The position numbers and the translations under genes are program-made. 6,583 bases of DNA, taken from contig JAODAU010000184.1 in assembly GCA_025463615.1 (NCBI GenBank), positions 1 to 6,583 of the forward strand, in the 5' to 3' direction. Under the pieces are notes generated by a model. The model was not told the DNA's origin. It saw only the letters and a program-made list of their open reading frames with translations, and ran no database searches. This document shows positions 1 to 5,189 of the stretch, piece after piece. Every line of letters begins with the position of its first letter. Position 1 is the stretch's first letter. The stretch comes from Microbacteriaceae bacterium. GTDB taxonomy: Bacteria > Actinomycetota > Actinomycetes > Actinomycetales > Microbacteriaceae.

Positions 1-54
1 TCGTCGCGGACCGGCGACGTAAACTCGATCACGGCCGTATTGAGCCTGACTGTC

Positions 55-60
55 GGGGGA
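55..60 (+). promoter_or_regulatory. Ribosome binding site fixing the GTG start of the DUF2510 gene
   Basis: GGGGGA lies 8 bases before the GTG at 69, a normal Shine-Dalgarno spacing. No other in-frame start codon occurs between the window edge and position 69. An ATG at 61-63 opens a four-codon frame in another register that stops with TAG at 73-75, just after the GTG, so it overlaps the true start. The remaining upstream bases (1-54) show no promoter I would defend. Confidence 0.6.
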
Positions 61-68
61 ATGTCATT

Positions 69-1889
69 GTGGTAGCGAACGCCGAAGGTACGACGCCGGG
101 CGCCGGCTGGTTTGCCGATCCCGCTGGGAGCCCCTACCTGCGCTGGTGGGACGGGTCGCAGTGGACCGATAACTTCATCGACGCGAAGACGGGAGCGCCC
201 CCCGGGGAGCTTCCGGCCGCGCCGAGCGCGCCTGCCGCGTCGACCACACCCGAGGTGGTCGCACAGGAGGCCGAGCCCGAGCCGGTTGTCGCGCAGCCCC
301 TGGCCGCCGAGCCTGTCGCGGATGCCGCCTCCCCCGCCACCCCGGAGCCGACCCCGGTCGCCACTCCCGCGGCCTCCACGGACTCCGCCTTCGCGCCGGG
401 CTCGCCGTTCGCGCCCGTCATCCCGGGCGCCTACGTGCCCGCGGCGGCGGTCGCGCCGACGCCGGACCTCGTGCAGGAGCCGGCCGGTCCCGAGGCTGCG
501 ACTCCCGAGCCCGCCGCCTCTGAGCCCGCCGTCCCTGAGCCCTCCGCACCCGAGCCCGTCTCGTTCGATCCGGGCCCCTCGTTCCCCGAGCAGACCTCGC
601 CCGTCGGCCCGCAGCTGACGCGTCGCCAGGCGCGCATCATGCAGGAGATGGAGGAGGCGCGCAACAGCGGCGCCGTCGTCGGTGGTGAGGAGGCCGAGGC
701 CCCCGAGGTGCCCGCGGCGTCGCCCTTCGTCGTGCCGCCGGTCGTTCAGCCGCCGGTCGTTCCCGCCGCCGAGCAGCCGCCCGTGCCGCAGCCCGTCATC
801 CAGCAGCCGGTCGTGCCGCAGCCCGTGGTGCCGCCCGTCGTGCCCGCCGCCGAGTTGCCCGTTCAGACGCCCATCGTGCCCCCGCCGACCCCCGCCCCCG
901 CGGTGCAGCCGCAGGCGGCGCAGGAGCCGGTCGTCGTGCCGCTGCCCACTCCCCCGACGCCGTTCGATGCGTCCACCGTCGCCCCTCCGACCGTGACGAC
1001 CGCGCCCACCGCGTGGCCGTTCGCCGCCGCGCCCGACGCGACGACCGCCGTGCCCACTGCGGCCACCGCGGCCGGTGCCGGTGCTGCGGCATCCGCGACC
1101 CCCTGGCTCAACGCGCCCGCCCCGAGCCCGGATGCCGTGCTCCCGGTCGAGAAGCCGGCCTACGAACCGATGGCCCGCCCGCGCTCCCAGTCGGGAACCG
1201 CGCAGGAGGTCTACGTCGGCACCACCAACAACTGGGCGATCTGGGTGTTCGCGGCGCTGCCGATCCTGCACCTCGCGATCATCTGGTACATCTACACGAG
1301 CCTGCAGCCGTCGTTCGACAGCCCGATTCGCTGGGGCGTTCTGCTCGGCCCGATCGTGTTCTACATCCTGCTGGCCGCCGTGGACCTCTCGATCCTCAAG
1401 CGCAACGGGCACGTCAACCTGCCGTCTGTGCTGCTCGCGATCATCCCGCTGCTGTACCTGGGCATCCGTTCCGCGCGCCTCGGCGTGCGCACTCTGCCTC
1501 CGCTCATCGTGTGGGTCGTGCTGCAGGCCGGCGCGGTGATCGCGCTGATGTTCGTGTTCCCGACGATCTACTCGCAGCTCACCTCGGCGTCAGATCCCAC
1601 CTCGACCGTCGTCGCACCGGCCGTGGCGACGCAGTCGCTCACGACCGCCCAGCGAGCCGCCGAGCTGACCCCGTCCGGCATGGCCGGCGAGATCACCAAG
1701 GAGCTCGGCGCGAAGGGCGTCACGCTCAAGTCGGTGACCTGCCCGCCGCTGCAGTCGACCCAGGACGCGGTAACCGTCACCTGCGTCGGCTCTGTCGACG
1801 ACGGCACGAGCCTCAACATCGTGGTGGCCGTGGACTCGAACAATAAGACGTCGGCGTTCGACATCGTGAGTTCCGGCCCGGCCAGCTAG
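69..1889 (+). CDS. DUF2510 membrane protein with Pro/Ala-rich linker and DUF4333-like C-terminal domain
   Basis: Seen: a 606-residue protein. Residues 13-36 match DUF2510 (GWFADP, then LRWWDGSQWT), a short tryptophan-rich module found at the N-terminus of many actinobacterial membrane proteins. Residues 37-380 are low-complexity and Pro/Ala/Val/Glu-rich, broken only by a charged stretch LTRRQARIMQEMEEARN near 183-199. Four hydrophobic segments follow (about 388-412, 421-444, 450-468, 476-498). The tail (500-606) has two cysteines, C558 and C572, in a CP...TC...DG pattern like DUF4333, usually an extracytoplasmic domain. The start is GTG with a good ribosome site. Known: neither DUF has a biochemical function I can name. 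Inferred: an envelope-associated protein with a disordered linker. The next gene begins 4 bases after its stop, so co-transcription is likely. Family assignment is firm for DUF2510 and moderate for DUF4333; the role is unknown. Confidence 0.85.
   Translation: MVANAEGTTPGAGWFADPAGSPYLRWWDGSQWTDNFIDAKTGAPPGELPAAPSAPAASTTPEVVAQEAEPEPVVAQPLAAEPVADAASPATPEPTPVATPAASTDSAFAPGSPFAPVIPGAYVPAAAVAPTPDLVQEPAGPEAATPEPAASEPAVPEPSAPEPVSFDPGPSFPEQTSPVGPQLTRRQARIMQEMEEARNSGAVVGGEEAEAPEVPAASPFVVPPVVQPPVVPAAEQPPVPQPVIQQPVVPQPVVPPVVPAAELPVQTPIVPPPTPAPAVQPQAAQEPVVVPLPTPPTPFDASTVAPPTVTTAPTAWPFAAAPDATTAVPTAATAAGAGAAASATPWLNAPAPSPDAVLPVEKPAYEPMARPRSQSGTAQEVYVGTTNNWAIWVFAALPILHLAIIWYIYTSLQPSFDSPIRWGVLLGPIVFYILLAAVDLSILKRNGHVNLPSVLLAIIPLLYLGIRSARLGVRTLPPLIVWVVLQAGAVIALMFVFPTIYSQLTSASDPTSTVVAPAVATQSLTTAQRAAELTPSGMAGEITKELGAKGVTLKSVTCPPLQSTQDAVTVTCVGSVDDGTSLNIVVAVDSNNKTSAFDIVSSGPAS
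477..566 (+). repeat. Six tandem 15-bp units encoding EPxxx pentapeptides
   Basis: Six in-frame 15-base units start with GAG and encode EPAGP, EAATP, EPAAS, EPAVP, EPSAP and EPVSF (residues 137-166 of the DUF2510 protein). The units are imperfect at the DNA level and the period is exact. This looks like an expanded Glu-Pro spacer, a type that gives extended rigid linkers in envelope proteins. Replication slippage could change the copy number. Confidence 0.75.
732..860 (+). repeat. Imperfect PVVP/PQPV repeat region in the linker
   Basis: Residues 222-264 of the DUF2510 protein consist almost only of Pro, Val, Gln and Ala. The block PPVVPAAE occurs twice (residues 228-235 and 255-262), followed by QP and LP. 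Two adjacent 15-base copies sharing GCCGCCGGTCGTT open the region, and PQPV and QPVVP recur between. It is a degenerate repeat coding for a poly-proline-like spacer and has no regulatory look. Confidence 0.6.
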
Positions 1890-1893
1890 CCGC

Positions 1894-2283
1894 ATGCCCG
1901 AACGCATCGTCGCACGCTTCACGGTGACCGGTTTCGAGCCGGTGCCGCTGCAGGGCATCGAGGGCGACTGGGTCGGCGCGGTCGTGATGCGTAAGGTCTA
2001 CACGGCCGGGCTCGTCGGTGCGTCGACCGCCCACTTCGTCTCGTCCGGCACCGAGGAGACCGGCCAGGGCTACCTCGCCGCCGAGCGCGTCACCGGCACC
2101 CTCGACGACGGGCGCGGCGGTTCGTTCACGGTGCACCACGGCGCGCTGAAGCATCCGGACGACCCGTCGGCGTTCGGCTACCTCGTGCCGGGCACGGGCA
2201 CCGGGGACTTCGCCGGGTTCACCGGTCACGCCCGCATCCTGCACGACGACGACGGGCCGTACTTCGTCATCGACGTCGACTGA
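1894..2283 (+). CDS. DUF3224 domain protein
   Basis: Seen: a 129-residue soluble protein with no signal peptide or membrane segment. The family landmarks occur in order: an F-T-V strand at the N-terminus, K34-V-Y then G39-L-V-G (residues 34-42), GYLAAERVTGTL (59-70), G-GSFTVHHGAL (75-85) and VPGTGTGDFAGFTG (98-111). This series matches DUF3224, a family with a small beta-barrel fold and no assigned reaction. Length is typical. The ATG is 4 bases after the stop of the DUF2510 gene and has no clear ribosome site of its own, so translation is probably coupled to that gene. The 18 bases between its stop and the end of the convergent J-domain gene hold no recognisable terminator. Function unknown; family call confident. 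Confidence 0.85.
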   Translation: MPERIVARFTVTGFEPVPLQGIEGDWVGAVVMRKVYTAGLVGASTAHFVSSGTEETGQGYLAAERVTGTLDDGRGGSFTVHHGALKHPDDPSAFGYLVPGTGTGDFAGFTGHARILHDDDGPYFVIDVD

Positions 2284-2301
2284 GCTCCGGACGGAACAGC
2301 A

Positions 2302-3216
2302 CTAGACGAACCGGATCGCCGACTGCAGCCGGGTGCGCACGTCGAACGACTCGGGCCCACCGACCGTGCGCGCGCCGGGGATGCCCTCGCGCAGGAGCCC
2401 GGGCAGTCGCGACGCCCGCACGACCGCTGTCGTGGCCCCGCGGATGCTGCCGAGCACCAGCAGGTCGTCCGCCAGCTCGTCGTCCGGAAGCACGATCACC
2501 AGCGCGGTAAATTTCACCCGCGCGGCGCGCGCGATCACCTTCGCGCGCAGGCCGAGGTCGTGCATCGGCCGGGCATCCGGGTCGTCCGGCGTGATCAGTT
2601 CGCCGCGGCGCAGGCGCACCGGCGAGCCGTAGTCCTCGGAGAGGATCGCGAACAGCCCCGTCGGGCCGAGCACCACGTGGTCGAGCTTGTGCTCGGGGTC
2701 GCCCGTGGAGACGTCGTGCCACACGGTGTACCCGATCCCCAGGTCGGCCAGCGTGCGTGCGGTCTGCTCCTCCGCCAGCGCGTCGGCCAGGATGTGGCGC
2801 AGCTCCCGCGGCGCGGAGCGCACGAGCGCGGCGTCGTACGGGTCGGCGATGTCCTCGCCGCGACCCGCCCACTCGCGGATCAGGGTGAGGTAGCGCTCCC
2901 GCCGCCATCCGCCCGGGTGGCCGTAGGCGCGGGCGCGCGGGCGAGTATCCCTGTGTTCCGTGCGCTGCTGCGGCCCCCAGCTGAAGCCGGGGCTCGCGGA
3001 TGCCGCGTGGCCGCGGTCGTAGACCGCGCGATCCTCGGCCGTGCCGATGCGCTCCCACGCGGCCTGCACCGCGTTGAAGCTCGCCGCGTCGCCGCCCGTA
3101 TCCGGGTGGGTCTCGCGCAGGCGGCGCCGGTAGGCGGCCTTGAGCTCGTCCGCGGTCGCCGAGGCGGGCACGCGCAGCACCTCGTAGGGTGTCGCGGAGA
3201 TGGGGCTCTCGGGCAT
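2302..3216 (-). CDS. J-domain protein fused to a degenerate NERD-like domain
   Basis: Seen: 304 residues. Residues 8-69 form a J domain: PYEVLRVPASATADELKAAY (helices I-II), the HPD signature at 37-39, then F47-N-x-V-Q-x-A-W and ending VYDRG. There is no Gly/Phe stretch or zinc-finger region, so it is a minimal (class C) DnaJ-like protein. A charged, probably disordered linker follows (70-105). Residues about 140-277 resemble a NERD domain: EEQTARTLADLG, VWHDV, LDHVVLGPTGLFAIL, a valine-rich strand near 239-243 and a final VVRASRLPGLL. NERD proteins normally carry an Asp in the IDH motif and E-x-K after the GVFVI strand. Here D179 is present, but the E-x-K positions read L-S-E (192-194). Inferred: a Hsp70 co-chaperone module joined to a probably non-cleaving nucleic-acid or protein-binding domain. 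It is transcribed divergently from the peroxidase; GAGAG just upstream is a weak ribosome site. Start ATG agrees with J-domain phasing. Confidence 0.8.
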   Translation of the reverse strand: MPESPISATPYEVLRVPASATADELKAAYRRRLRETHPDTGGDAASFNAVQAAWERIGTAEDRAVYDRGHAASASPGFSWGPQQRTEHRDTRPRARAYGHPGGWRRERYLTLIREWAGRGEDIADPYDAALVRSAPRELRHILADALAEEQTARTLADLGIGYTVWHDVSTGDPEHKLDHVVLGPTGLFAILSEDYGSPVRLRRGELITPDDPDARPMHDLGLRAKVIARAARVKFTALVIVLPDDELADDLLVLGSIRGATTAVVRASRLPGLLREGIPGARTVGGPESFDVRTRLQSAIRFV

Positions 3217-3285
3217 CGTGCTCTCGTTCGATCGGTAGGCGCGGCTTACGACGATACCGAACGTTTGCTGGGATCCTGCGGGGAC

Positions 3286-3312
3286 GGGAATAGCGGAATC
3301 CCGGGTCGGGTT
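3286..3312 (+). promoter_or_regulatory. SigR/SigH-type (disulfide stress) promoter of the peroxidase gene
   Basis: GGGAAT at 3286-3291 and GTT at 3310-3312 are separated by exactly 18 bases. This matches the SigR (Streptomyces) and SigH (mycobacteria) consensus GGGAAT-N18-GTT used for thiol-oxidative stress genes. Transcription would begin about 6-10 bases after GTT, that is around 3319-3322, at or next to the ATG at 3322. No good ribosome site precedes that ATG, in keeping with a leaderless message. The downstream gene is a thiol peroxidase, a sensible regulon member. Confidence 0.65.
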
Positions 3313-3321
3313 GGCGCTCTT

Positions 3322-3801
3322 ATGGCCATAGACGACATTCCCATCACCACCATCGACGGCGAGAAGACCTCACTCGCAGCCTTCGACGGAAAGGTCAAGC
3401 TCATCGTCAACGTCGCCTCGCGCTGCGGGCTCGCGCCCCAGTACGAGAAGCTCGAGGCGATGCAGAAGCTCTACGCCGACCGCGGGTTCACCGTGCTCGG
3501 CTTCCCGAGCAACCAGTTCCTGCAGGAGCTCAGCTCCGACGAGGCGATCAAGGAGTACTGCTCAACGACCTGGGGCGTCACCTTCCCGATCTTCGAGAAG
3601 ATCCGCGTCAACGGCCGCAACCAGCACCCGCTGTACAAGGAGCTGAAAGCCGAGGAGGCCGACGGCAACTCCGGCCGGATCACCTGGAACTTCGAGAAGT
3701 TCGTGGTGACCCCGGATGGCGCGGTGCACCGCTTCTCGCCGAAGACGGAGCCCGACGACCCCCAGATCATCTCGCTGATCGAGACCACGCTCCCCGCCTA
3801 G
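3322..3801 (+). CDS. Glutathione peroxidase family protein (Cys-type, probably thioredoxin-dependent)
   Basis: Function: reduces hydrogen peroxide and organic hydroperoxides in the cytoplasm; Cys-type bacterial members usually take electrons from thioredoxin or related thiols. Seen: 159 residues, the usual length. NVASRCG carries the peroxidatic Cys35 (TGC, not selenocysteine). FPSNQF (61-66) follows, with Gln68, then W122-N123 in ITWNFEKF, completing the Cys-Gln-Trp-Asn catalytic set. Cys80 in EYCSTTWGVTFP fits the resolving cysteine of two-Cys members. Oddities: FPCNQF of most relatives reads FPSNQF, and the stretch between NQF and QE is one residue shorter than the usual NQFGxQE. The ATG follows a SigR/SigH-type promoter almost directly, suggesting induction by disulfide stress and a leaderless transcript. 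A histidine phosphatase gene begins 9 bases after the stop. Name by homology is firm; electron donor is inferred. Confidence 0.92.
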   Translation: MAIDDIPITTIDGEKTSLAAFDGKVKLIVNVASRCGLAPQYEKLEAMQKLYADRGFTVLGFPSNQFLQELSSDEAIKEYCSTTWGVTFPIFEKIRVNGRNQHPLYKELKAEEADGNSGRITWNFEKFVVTPDGAVHRFSPKTEPDDPQIISLIETTLPA

Positions 3802-3810
3802 GCTGAAGGG

Positions 3811-4464
3811 GTGAGACTCCTCTTCATCAGGCACGGCCAGACGATCGACAACGTGAACGGGGCCCTCGGCACCGTGATCCCCGGCCCCGGGCTCACCGAG
3901 CTGGGGCTGAAGCAGGCCTCCGCGATCCCGGACGCGCTCGCCTCGGAGCCGATCCAGGCTGTGTACGCCTCGACGATGGTGCGGACCCAGACGACGGCCG
4001 AGCCGCTGGCGAGCTCGCGGGGGCTCGACGTGCGGGTGATCGACGGCATCCAGGAGATCGGCGCCGGCGAGCTGGAGGGCCACTCCGACAAGGACTCGAT
4101 CCACCTCTACATGGGCACCATCTTCACCTGGTGGACCGACCGCAGCGCCCGCATCCCCGGCGGCGAGGACGGCGACGGATTCTGGGCGCGCTTCACCGGC
4201 GCCATCGACCAGATCGCGCGGGAGCACGACGGCACGGTGGCGATCGTGAGCCACGGGGCCGCCATCCGCACCTGGGTCTGCGCGACGTCCCAGAACCTGG
4301 ATGCCGAGTTCAGTCGCTCCCACCCGCTCGAGAACACGGCGGTCGTGGTCGTCGAGGGCTCCCCCGCCGACGGCTGGGTGACCACCTACTGGGCCGGCGA
4401 GCCGGTCGGCGGCGCCGCGCTCGAGGATGCCGCGGCTCCCGATCCCACCGCCGAGGCGCTCTGA
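3811..4464 (+). CDS. Histidine phosphatase family protein (phosphoglycerate mutase-like)
   Basis: Function: members transfer or hydrolyse phosphate through a phosphohistidine; the substrate here cannot be told. Seen: 217 residues opening with RLLFIRHGQT, where H8 is the nucleophile with R7 in the phosphate pocket. R58 sits in STMVRTQTTAEPL, E82 in IQEIGAGELEGH is the likely acid/base, and H148 in IVSHGAAIRTW is the second catalytic histidine. All core residues are present, so it should be active. An acidic, Ala/Pro-rich tail of about 15 residues looks disordered. Start: GTG is forced, because an in-frame TAG lies only 12 bases upstream. GAAGGG directly abuts the GTG, too close for normal Shine-Dalgarno spacing, so translation may depend on coupling from the peroxidase gene 9 bases upstream, and it is likely under the same stress promoter. 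More likely a general phosphatase than glycolytic mutase. Confidence 0.9.
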   Translation: MRLLFIRHGQTIDNVNGALGTVIPGPGLTELGLKQASAIPDALASEPIQAVYASTMVRTQTTAEPLASSRGLDVRVIDGIQEIGAGELEGHSDKDSIHLYMGTIFTWWTDRSARIPGGEDGDGFWARFTGAIDQIAREHDGTVAIVSHGAAIRTWVCATSQNLDAEFSRSHPLENTAVVVVEGSPADGWVTTYWAGEPVGGAALEDAAAPDPTAEAL

Positions 4465-4514
4465 CCTTGCGCGAACCCGCGCCGCGCTGTTGAGTGGCAG
4501 CTAGGACAACGAGC

Positions 4515-4519
4515 GGAGG
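4515..4519 (+). promoter_or_regulatory. Ribosome binding site deciding the start of the acidic protein
   Basis: GGAGG lies 4 bases before the ATG at 4524. An in-frame GTG at 4494 would add ten residues (MAARTTSGGA) but has no ribosome site, and those residues are unlike the rest of the acidic protein. The ATG is therefore the preferred start. Confidence 0.65.
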
Positions 4520-4523
4520 CGCC

Positions 4524-4868
4524 ATGAGCGACACCAACCAGGGCGGGTTCGTCGAGGATCGCGAGGCCGAGTGGCTCGCCGCGAACGACGACGAGACCAA
4601 CGATGCGGTCGCCGGCGAGACGGTGACCCGCGGCGTCGGCAACGGCAACGACGGGCCGACCGGCGGCTCCCCCGGCGAGGCACGCCCGTACGGCGCCCCG
4701 AACGACCTGAGCGACGACGAGATCGACCTCGGCGACGGCAGCACCCACACCCCGCTCGACGTGCCCCCTGCCAACACCGGCGAGTTCGCGGACTATGACG
4801 CTCTGCCCGACGATGATGACGACGACAACTCGATCAACATCGCGGAGAACGACGGGCCGGAGCTGTAG
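4524..4868 (+). CDS. Small, highly acidic, probably disordered protein of unknown function
   Basis: I do not recognise a family. Seen: 114 residues with 31 Asp/Glu against three Arg and no Lys, giving a net charge near -28. There is no cysteine, signal peptide or membrane segment. The protein is rich in Gly, Asn and Pro and includes an uninterrupted run of six Asp (96-101). Short conserved-looking pieces are FVEDREAEWLAAND (9-22) near the start and LSDDEIDLGDG (62-72). Synonymous codons are strongly G/C-ended like the neighbours, and the ribosome site is good, so it is probably a real gene. It begins 59 bases after the phosphatase stop, with no convincing promoter between, so it may be the last gene of that transcript. 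A strong hairpin lies 62 bases beyond its stop. It could be a nucleic-acid mimic, a divalent cation binder or a solubility/stress protein; nothing here chooses among these. Confidence 0.75.
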   Translation: MSDTNQGGFVEDREAEWLAANDDETNDAVAGETVTRGVGNGNDGPTGGSPGEARPYGAPNDLSDDEIDLGDGSTHTPLDVPPANTGEFADYDALPDDDDDDNSINIAENDGPEL

Positions 4869-4930
4869 CTCGGGGCACTGCGCCGGGCCCACTGCGTGGT
4901 GGCGATCGTATCGCGCTCGCGACCCCAGCG

Positions 4931-4953
4931 CCGACGAAGCTGTGCTTCGTCGG
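4931..4953 (+). terminator. Strong hairpin, probable transcription terminator
   Basis: CCGACGAAGC and GCTTCGTCGG form a perfect 10-bp stem around a TGT loop. It lies 62 bases past the acidic gene's stop and before the promoter of the DUF222 gene. No T-run follows (TTCGCG), but actinobacterial terminators often lack one. A smaller 5-bp hairpin (GCGAT/ATCGC, 4902-4914) precedes it. Being symmetrical it could act from either strand; the gene order favours the plus strand. Confidence 0.6.
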
Positions 4954-5040
4954 TTCGCGCAATAGGCGGGTCGAGCTCGTCGAGACCTCACGTAGCCATC
5001 ACCCGGCTCCTCTCCCTCACAGAGACAGAGATTCGAGCAG

Positions 5041-5049
5041 TTGTCCACA
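5041..5049 (+). other. DnaA-box nonamer
   Basis: TTGTCCACA is the preferred DnaA box of high-GC actinobacteria and differs by one base from the E. coli TTATCCACA. It is a single copy in a gap 15 bases ahead of the -35 element of the DUF222 promoter. No second box, AT-rich unwinding region or dnaA/dnaN gene is near, so this is not an origin. It may be chance, a DnaA titration site or a transcriptional control site. Confidence 0.4.
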
Positions 5050-5063
5050 GATTCGTGGTCACG

Positions 5064-5093
5064 TTAGCATCTGCGTTCTGGGTGTGGGACAAT
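5064..5093 (+). promoter_or_regulatory. Housekeeping-type promoter with extended -10, placed for a leaderless message
   Basis: TTAGCA (5064-5069, four of six match TTGACA) is followed after 18 bases by GACAAT (5088-5093, four of six match TATAAT), with TGG directly before it giving a TGn extended -10. The first transcribed base would be about 5100, the A of ATG at 5100-5102. AGAGG (5094-5098) is only one base from that ATG, too close for a ribosome site, which supports a leaderless start. Confidence 0.5.
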
Positions 5094-5099
5094 AGAGGC

Positions 5100-5189
5100 A
5101 TGAATCACCTTCCGAATTCGTCGCCGCGGCGGACGCGTGGGCACAACTCACGACACCCGTCGATGGCGAGCTTTCGGATGCGGATTTGA
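5100..5189 (+). pseudogene. Frameshifted original 5' end of the DUF222-HNH gene (29-codon leader frame)
   Basis: The promoter-proximal ATG reads MNHLPNSSPRRTRG... and ends with TGA at 5187-5189. In the register of the main gene the same DNA reads SEFVAAADAWAQLTTPVDGE (5111-5170) and runs into the body at 5186, which looks like a normal DUF222 N-terminus. That register has no ATG, GTG or TTG before 5186, and has a TAG at 5093-5095. Adding one base in CCTTCC (5108-5113), for example CCTTTCC, would restore MNHLSEFVAAADAW. Inferred: a one-base deletion (or a sequencing error) cut the start off from its gene. The leader's TGA overlaps the TTG at 5186 as TTGA, an arrangement that permits re-initiation. 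Confidence 0.65.

Noticed and set aside
61..75. Four-codon ATG frame overlapping the GTG start of the DUF2510 gene, considered as a regulatory leader.
   Set aside because: The ATG immediately follows the GGGGGA that serves the GTG, leaving no ribosome site for itself; most likely chance.
477..860. Tandem repeats considered as a CRISPR-like or regulatory array.
   Set aside because: Units are 15 bp without spacers, keep the reading frame, and encode a Pro-rich linker.
2267..3058. Minus-strand 263-residue open frame overlapping the J-domain gene in another register.
   Set aside because: Arg/Pro/Gly-rich shadow translation; the J domain and NERD-like motifs lie in the other frame.
2560..3321. 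Long plus-strand open frame running antisense to the J-domain gene and continuing in frame into the peroxidase.
   Set aside because: Its upstream part is a high-GC shadow of the J-domain gene with no domain; the peroxidase has its own ATG and promoter at 3286-3322, and the family starts there.
3562..4323. Minus-strand 253-residue open frame opposite the peroxidase and phosphatase.
   Set aside because: Composition of a shadow frame, no motifs, and the plus strand carries two complete enzyme signatures.
4494..4523. In-frame GTG at 4494 as an earlier start for the acidic protein.
   Set aside because: GGAGG stands 4 bases before the ATG at 4524; the extra residues have no ribosome site and a different composition.
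4386..5048. Minus-strand 220-residue open frame covering the acidic gene and part of the following gap.
   Set aside because: Val/Ala/Arg-rich shadow with no recognisable domain or ribosome site.
5041..5049. DnaA box considered as part of a replication origin.
   Set aside because: Only one box, no AT-rich element and no replication genes nearby.
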